Of a stretch of 9,380 bases of DNA, positions 5,013 through 9,380 are shown in pieces. Location of the stretch: NCBI GenBank assembly GCA_964544345.1, contig CAZJBT010000091.1, positions 1-9,380 of the forward strand, written 5' to 3'. Below the pieces are notes generated by a model. The model saw only the letters and a program-made list of their open reading frames with translations. It did no database searches and was not told the DNA's origin. Origin of the DNA: CAKTOF01 sp964544345 (GTDB lineage: Bacteria; Bacillota; Clostridia; Oscillospirales; Oscillospiraceae). The position numbers and the translations under genes are program-made. How positions within the stretch are numbered: the stretch's first letter is position 1; every line of letters begins with the position of its first letter.

Positions 5013-7151
5013 ATGGCGCGATTAGATCGGGAACGGGAAAAGAGAGAGAAATTGAATACGGGATCCGAACCGGCTGAGACGGGCGAGACGTATTCGCTCG
5101 AGGATATTATGAATGAATTCGGCGGCTGGTCCAACCGGTCTGAGTCGCCGAAGGTCGAGTCTGCTCCTCCTGCGGAGCCAGAGGAGCCGGTTCAGGCCGA
5201 CATGGATCAGGAGACGGAACCGGAGCCACCGGCTATCTCCGCACCAGACGAGCAGCCCGAGCCGCCGCGCGGGCAGTCGCGTTTTCGTTTCATCAACCTT
5301 GATTTGTCGGCGGAGCAGGAGACGGCGCAGCCTGCCAAGGATGCGCCAGAGGTATGGAGCTGGCGCGGCGAAAGCGTTGAGAGCGCTGCGCCTGAGGCGG
5401 AAAAGCTACCCCGTCCTGCAGCCCGCCGGGAGAAGCCTTGGACAGAGCCGGAGCGGCCGCATAAGCGGGAAAGCCGTCCGCCGCGCCGCCGGGAAAGAAA
5501 GGAAACGGAGCAGAAAAAACGGGCGCCTGTTTCGCCCGCTGCGGCGCTGCGTCGCTATCGTGCCCGCTCGGCTTTTATGCGTCTTCGTGCCATTTTCTTG
5601 ACGCTTCTGACGTTGGCTGCAGTCGTTTTAACGCTTGCGCCGCTGTTTCCGTTTGAAGCGATGCAGAAGCTGGGCGACGCAAAGGCAGTGCCGACGGTTC
5701 TGCTGATCCTGATGTGCATTTGCGCCGCTGCGAGCCTGGATCTGATCGTGCGCGCAGTCACACAGGTGCTCACGCTGCGCTTTGGACTAGAGCTGCTGCT
5801 GACGGTGTCTTTTGCTGTCTGTGTCGTCGATTCAGTCGGTGCGCTGATCGCACCGCGTGTGCCATACTGCGCGGTGGCCTGTATTGGCTTCCTCTATGCT
5901 GCTTGGAGCGAGTATCTGACCTGCGTCGGGCGCATTCGCTCCCTCCGCGTGGCGGCAGAGGGGAGCGAGCACTACAGTGTCAAGCTCGCGCGCAGCGCAT
6001 GGAATGATCTCGATTGCGCTTATAAGGCGCCAGAGGAGCTTCCGGAATATGCCGAATTGCTGGAGGAGCCGGACTGTGCGGCAAAGGCGATGCGGCTGTA
6101 TGTGCCGCTGGCGCTTTCCTTGTCGCTTGTTTTTTCGATCGTCTGTAATCTGCGCAGCGGCGTTCCGCTGGTACGGATGCTTTCGGCGTGTCTGTGCGCG
6201 GCAATCCCGGTCTGCGGTTTTATCTGCTATGCGCGGCCGTTTGCGCTGATTGCTGCTCGGCTCGCGCGGGTCGGAGCTGCTCTGTGCGGTTGGAGCGCTG
6301 CGAAGATTTTAGGCGGCGACCTGGGCGAGGTCGTCTGCGATGGCGACCTGTATCCGACCGGCTCTGTGACCATCAATGGAGTCAAAGTGTATCACGAATA
6401 TCGTCTGGAGCAGATGCTCTGTTATGCGGCGACTGCGATCTCTATGTCGGACAGCCACCTCAAGCCTTTGTTTGTCGGGCTGGCGGAAGAGCAGGGGATT
6501 CGATTGGCTGAGGTCGGCAGCTTCCGCACCTACGAGGGCGGCGGCGTCGGCGCGGAGATACGCGGCGATATCGTGCTCGTTGGTTCGCTTGGCTTCATGC
6601 ATCTGATGGGTGTGCGCCTGCCGCAGGGAACCAATATCCGCCAGGCGGTCTATGTCGCAGTGAATGGCTTTATCGCGGGCGTGGTCGCCATCAACTATGC
6701 GCCGGCGTCACAGGTCGTTTCCGCCATGCAGTCTGCTGTGCGTCATCGCGGCCTGAGCATTGTCGGTGCGACGCGCGATTTTCTGATCTCGCCGGCTATG
6801 CTGCATGCGAAATTCCGCATCCCCACAACGCGCACGGAATTTCCTCCGGTGTCAGACCGATACCGGCTCTCGTCGCTCTCGGCGGAAAATTCTATGGATA
6901 CCGCAGCCATCCTTTCGCGCAGCAGCATCCTCCCGTTTTCCGAAGCGATCGTGGGCGCGCGCTGCTTGAAGAGCACCGTGTCGACCGGGTTGGCCGTCAA
7001 CCTGTTTGCCGGCCTGTTCGGTTTGCTTGTCGTCTTTTTCCTCGGAATGGGCGGCGCGCTAGAGACGGCTTCGGCTGTCAATGTGCTGCTGTTTGTTCTG
7101 ATTTGGACGGTGCCCGGCCTGCTGATTACGATGTGGGTCAACCGATTCTGA
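5013..7151 (+). CDS. Degenerate P1B-type ATPase-like membrane protein (probable pseudoenzyme)
   Basis: The 712 residues begin with about 185 disordered residues: acidic and Pro/Glu-rich, with the short conserved-looking YSLEDIMNEFGGWS (27-40), then Arg/Lys-rich at 150-190. Eight predicted helices follow, at about 193-214, 227-248, 257-280, 284-303, 361-380, 386-412, 657-680 and 686-708. This 4+2+2 arrangement matches MA, MB and M1-M6 of heavy-metal P-type ATPases. After the sixth helix (P399, then ARPFALIAARLARVGAAL), VVCDGDLYPTG (440-450) occupies the place of VVFDKTGTLTxG. YEGGGVGAEIRGDIVLVGS (507-525) resembles the N-domain G-x-G-V segment, and AVYVAVNGFIAGVVAI (545-560) the return to the P domain. 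DKTGTLT, GDGxND, the CPC-type metal motif and an A-domain TGE motif are all absent; the loop replacing the A domain is only about 57 residues. Transport by the usual phosphoenzyme cycle therefore looks impossible, and a regulatory or scaffold role is inference. The ribosome binding site is weak (GGGATGA), so coupling to rlmB is plausible. Confidence 0.7.
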   Translation: MARLDREREKREKLNTGSEPAETGETYSLEDIMNEFGGWSNRSESPKVESAPPAEPEEPVQADMDQETEPEPPAISAPDEQPEPPRGQSRFRFINLDLSAEQETAQPAKDAPEVWSWRGESVESAAPEAEKLPRPAARREKPWTEPERPHKRESRPPRRRERKETEQKKRAPVSPAAALRRYRARSAFMRLRAIFLTLLTLAAVVLTLAPLFPFEAMQKLGDAKAVPTVLLILMCICAAASLDLIVRAVTQVLTLRFGLELLLTVSFAVCVVDSVGALIAPRVPYCAVACIGFLYAAWSEYLTCVGRIRSLRVAAEGSEHYSVKLARSAWNDLDCAYKAPEELPEYAELLEEPDCAAKAMRLYVPLALSLSLVFSIVCNLRSGVPLVRMLSACLCAAIPVCGFICYARPFALIAARLARVGAALCGWSAAKILGGDLGEVVCDGDLYPTGSVTINGVKVYHEYRLEQMLCYAATAISMSDSHLKPLFVGLAEEQGIRLAEVGSFRTYEGGGVGAEIRGDIVLVGSLGFMHLMGVRLPQGTNIRQAVYVAVNGFIAGVVAINYAPASQVVSAMQSAVRHRGLSIVGATRDFLISPAMLHAKFRIPTTRTEFPPVSDRYRLSSLSAENSMDTAAILSRSSILPFSEAIVGARCLKSTVSTGLAVNLFAGLFGLLVVFFLGMGGALETASAVNVLLFVLIWTVPGLLITMWVNRF

Positions 7152-7188
7152 CAATTCTGCATCAAATAAGATGATGTTTTGATTGAAA
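7152..7188 (+). repeat. Short inverted repeat abutting the EF-G-like gene promoter
   Basis: ATCAAA (7161-7166) and TTTGAT (7178-7183) form a 6-base dyad with an 11-base spacer. Its right arm shares its last base with the -35 TTGAAA (7183-7188). It could be an activator or repressor site, but a repeat this short in AT-rich DNA may be chance. No T-run terminator for the preceding gene is visible here. Confidence 0.25.
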
Positions 7189-7211
7189 AGTTGTACATTC
7201 CGGTGTATACT
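7183..7211 (+). promoter_or_regulatory. Promoter of the EF-G-like gene
   Basis: TTGAAA (7183-7188) and TATACT (7206-7211) are separated by 17 bases, each matching the sigma-A consensus at five or four of six positions. Transcription would start near 7218, giving a leader of about 59 bases. The gene can therefore be expressed independently of rlmB and the pseudo-ATPase gene, although read-through is not excluded. Confidence 0.7.
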
Positions 7212-7221
7212 AAATTTATTG

Positions 7222-7257
7222 CAGGCCAAACCGGAGCGGCACGCCGCGGCCGGCCTG
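7222..7257 (+). promoter_or_regulatory. GC-rich leader hairpin ahead of the EF-G-like gene
   Basis: CAGGCC (7222-7227) pairs with GGCCTG (7252-7257), CC (7231-7232) with GG (7248-7249), and GCGG (7236-7239) with CCGC (7244-7247), closing a CACG loop. The structure begins within a few bases of the predicted transcript start and ends 3 bases before the AGGAAAGGGG ribosome binding site (7260-7269). It could protect the 5' end or tune initiation. No T run follows, so it is not a terminator. Confidence 0.5.
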
Positions 7258-7276
7258 GCAGGAAAGGGGAAACATT

Positions 7277-9343
7277 ATGGCATACTCCGCGCAGAATATC
7301 CGCAACATTTGTCTGCTTGGTCACAGTGGCAATGGCAAAACCACGCTGGTGGAGAGCTTTGCGCTCATGACCGGCGTGATCGACCGCCTCGGCAGAACCG
7401 CCGACGGCAACACGATCTGCGATACCGATCCCGAGGAGATCAAGCGCCAAATTTCGATCTATGCATCCATCGCTCCGATCGAGTATAACGGGACGAAGAT
7501 CAACGTGCTCGACACGCCCGGAAACTTTGATTTCACGGGCGAGGTTCAGGAAAGCCTCCGCGTGGCGGACGCCGGCGTCATTGTCTGTGATGCCAAGGGC
7601 GGCCTTTCCGTCGGCACCGAGCGTGCCTGGAAGTACCTCAACGAGCATAAGCTGCCCCGTTTTATTTATATTTCCAAAACGGATGAGGACAACGGCGATT
7701 TTAACGCGGCATTCGACACGCTGCGTGAGAAATTCGGCAAAAATATTGCGCCGCTTGTCGCACCGATCTGGGACGAGCATAAACATGTCGTCGGCATTGT
7801 TGACGTTTTGCACAAGCGCGCCTATGAGGTGAAGGACGGCAAGAGTGCTGAGGTTCCGGTGCCGGAGAATAAGCAGGATGTTGTCGCTGAGCTTTACGAC
7901 GCTCTGATGGAGTCCGTCGCGGAAACCAGCGAGGAATTCATGGAGAAGTACTTCGCCGGTGAGGAATTTACATATGCTGAAGTCATCCAGGGGCTGAAGG
8001 CTGGCGTCCGTGACCGGTCGCTTATCCCGGTGCTCTGCGGCTCGGCCTTCTCCGGCCTTGGTACGGTCGCGCTGCTCAATGCCATCGTCGATCTCGCACC
8101 GAACCCGACTGAGGGCATCCCTGAGATGGTCGAGGATGAGAACGGCGAGCAGGAAGCGTACATTGTCGGCCCCGGCGCGCTCCCGTCTGCATTCGTGTTC
8201 AAGACTTTCTCGGATCAGTATGGAAAGTATTCCTATGTCAAGGTCATGTCCGGCACGTTGACGCCTGACATGCCGCTTGTCAACGTCCGTACCGGCGAAA
8301 CAGAAAAGCTTGGCCGTCTCTATACCGTCCGCGGTCGCAAGACCACAGAGGTCAAGGAGCTGACCGCCGGTGATCTCGGCGCCATCGCCAAGATGGAAAA
8401 GCTCAAGACTGGTGATTCGCTCTGCAGCGCCGGCAAGGTCGTTAAGTTTGCGGGCTTCGGCTTCGCACAGCCGACCTACCAGAAGGCCATCGCGCCCAAA
8501 ACGCGCGGACAGGAGGATAAGATCGCAGCGGGTCTGTCCCGCCTGAACGAGGAGGATCCGACATTCCGTGTCGTCAATAATGCCGAGACGCATCAGACGG
8601 TCATTACCGCTGTTGGTGATATTCAGCTTGATGTTCTCGTGTCCAAGCTTCAGAGCCGGTTCAATGTTGAGACTGTCCTGTCCGATGCCCGCGTGGCCTA
8701 CCGTGAGTGCATCCGCCGAAAGGTCAAAGTCCAAGGACGCCACAAGAAGCAGACCGGCGGCAGCGGCCAGTTTGGCGACGTTTGGATCGAGTTTGAGCCG
8801 GGCGAGCAGGAAGAGATGGAGTTCTGCGAGAACGTCTTCGGTGGAAGCGTCCCGAAGAATTTCTTCCCGGCGGTCGAGAAGGGTCTGCGGGAAGCCTGCC
8901 TGAAAGGCCCGCTGGCCGGCTATCCTGTGGTCAATCTGAAGTGCACGCTGGTCGATGGTTCCTACCATCCGGTCGACTCGTCCGAGATCGCGTTCAAGAC
9001 GGCTGCGCAGCTTGCCTATAAGGCCGGCATGCCGCAGGCGGGCGCCGTGATCCTTGAGCCGATCGGCACGCTGAAGGTCACGATCCCCGACAGCTACCTG
9101 GGCGATATCATGGGCGATCTCAACAAGCGCCGCGGCCGTGTCATGGGCATGACGCCGACTGGTGATGGCGACCAGGTGGTCGAGGCCGAGGTTCCGATGG
9201 CCGAAATGATGAGCTATGCTATTGAGCTGCGCTCGCTGACGCAGAGCCGCGGCTCGTTTGAGATCGAGTTCAACCGTTATGAGGAAGCACCGCGTGATGT
9301 GCAGCAGAAGATCATTGCGGAAGCTGCCAGCGGCGAAGAATAA
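7277..9343 (+). CDS. Elongation factor G-like translational GTPase (EF-G paralogue)
   Basis: Full-length 688-residue member of the EF-G family, which drives tRNA-mRNA translocation or ribosome recycling on the 70S ribosome. The G domain shows G1 GHSGNGKT (15-22), a switch I remnant RQISI (57-61) for RGITI, G3 DTPGNFDF (79-86), G4 SKTD (133-136) and G5 CGSAF (254-258). Domain II is about 300-390 and domain III about 400-470. Domain IV is about 473-595, with the tip sequence HPVDSSE (564-570), and domain V carries LGDIMGDLNKRRGRVMGM (608-625). Compared with canonical EF-G, the catalytic His of DTPGHVDF is Asn, the switch I Thr is Ser, and NKxD is SKTD. Such changes mark the EF-G-like paralogue group (EF-G2/FusA2 type) rather than the housekeeping factor. 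The lack of str-operon neighbours agrees. A tetracycline-resistance type protein is less likely, since these departures are not typical of Tet(M). ATG is set by AGGAAAGGGG 7 bases upstream. Confidence 0.9.
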   Translation: MAYSAQNIRNICLLGHSGNGKTTLVESFALMTGVIDRLGRTADGNTICDTDPEEIKRQISIYASIAPIEYNGTKINVLDTPGNFDFTGEVQESLRVADAGVIVCDAKGGLSVGTERAWKYLNEHKLPRFIYISKTDEDNGDFNAAFDTLREKFGKNIAPLVAPIWDEHKHVVGIVDVLHKRAYEVKDGKSAEVPVPENKQDVVAELYDALMESVAETSEEFMEKYFAGEEFTYAEVIQGLKAGVRDRSLIPVLCGSAFSGLGTVALLNAIVDLAPNPTEGIPEMVEDENGEQEAYIVGPGALPSAFVFKTFSDQYGKYSYVKVMSGTLTPDMPLVNVRTGETEKLGRLYTVRGRKTTEVKELTAGDLGAIAKMEKLKTGDSLCSAGKVVKFAGFGFAQPTYQKAIAPKTRGQEDKIAAGLSRLNEEDPTFRVVNNAETHQTVITAVGDIQLDVLVSKLQSRFNVETVLSDARVAYRECIRRKVKVQGRHKKQTGGSGQFGDVWIEFEPGEQEEMEFCENVFGGSVPKNFFPAVEKGLREACLKGPLAGYPVVNLKCTLVDGSYHPVDSSEIAFKTAAQLAYKAGMPQAGAVILEPIGTLKVTIPDSYLGDIMGDLNKRRGRVMGMTPTGDGDQVVEAEVPMAEMMSYAIELRSLTQSRGSFEIEFNRYEEAPRDVQQKIIAEAASGEE

Positions 9344-9349
9344 AGCAAG

Positions 9350-9375
9350 GGCGGCACAGCAAACGCTGTGCCGCC
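9350..9375 (+). terminator. Terminator hairpin of the EF-G-like gene (T tract beyond window)
   Basis: GGCGGCACAGC (9350-9360) and GCTGTGCCGCC (9365-9375) form a perfect 11-base-pair stem with an AAAC tetraloop, 6 bases after the TAA. The window ends 5 bases past the stem, so the expected T run cannot be seen. Confidence 0.7.
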
Positions 9376-9380
9376 TGAGG

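Noticed and set aside
6743..8968. Long uninterrupted minus-strand frame (about 740 codons) opposite the EF-G-like gene and the end of the pseudo-ATPase gene
   Set aside because: It lies wholly antisense to two clearly recognisable genes, has no family resemblance and no membrane or motif pattern, and spans the promoter and leader between them. Long antisense frames are expected in GC-rich DNA with biased codon use.

Overview
The window looks like chromosomal DNA of a GC-rich Gram-positive Clostridia-type bacterium (my guess is the Oscillospiraceae/Ruminococcaceae). The basis is strong AGGAGG-type ribosome binding sites, a clostridial-style FtsH with an HEVGH zinc motif, a stand-alone EF-G paralogue outside any str operon, and GC-rich coding DNA. 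The assignment is inference from family resemblance, not from a marker gene.

Left part, minus strand (about 4060 down to 160): one probable operon, ftsH -> mscS-type channel gene -> DUF368 membrane protein gene. An extended -10 promoter precedes ftsH, the mscS ribosome binding site lies inside the last codons of ftsH, a strong hairpin separates mscS from the DUF368 gene, and two tandem intrinsic terminators close the unit. All three products act in the cytoplasmic membrane: a quality-control protease, an osmotic safety valve, and a family implicated in undecaprenyl-phosphate recycling. The DUF368 gene is broken. Its conserved sequence runs through different reading frames, with switches at or near homopolymer runs, while the roughly 7 kb of other coding DNA is intact. 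The first ~170 bases are AT-rich and carry repeated CAGAAA(A)GTGT motifs and a dyad resembling the end of an IS21-family insertion sequence that continues out of the window to the left.

Right part, plus strand (about 4140 to 9380): a divergent promoter region, then rlmB (SPOUT-class 23S rRNA 2'-O-ribose methyltransferase). 23 bases later comes a 712-residue membrane protein that appears to be a degenerate P1B-type ATPase. It has the 8-helix layout and remnants of the P/N domain, but no DKTGTLT, TGE or GDGxND motif, and it carries a long disordered N-terminal tail. Finally, a promoter with a GC-rich leader hairpin drives an EF-G-like translational GTPase with altered G motifs, followed by a terminator hairpin at the window edge.

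The most interesting item is the P-type pseudo-ATPase co-directional with rlmB. The others are the multiply frameshifted DUF368 gene, the divergent EF-G, a dyad enclosing the -10 of the rlmB promoter, and the IS-like end. I see no CRISPR array, tRNA or rRNA gene, or defence locus.
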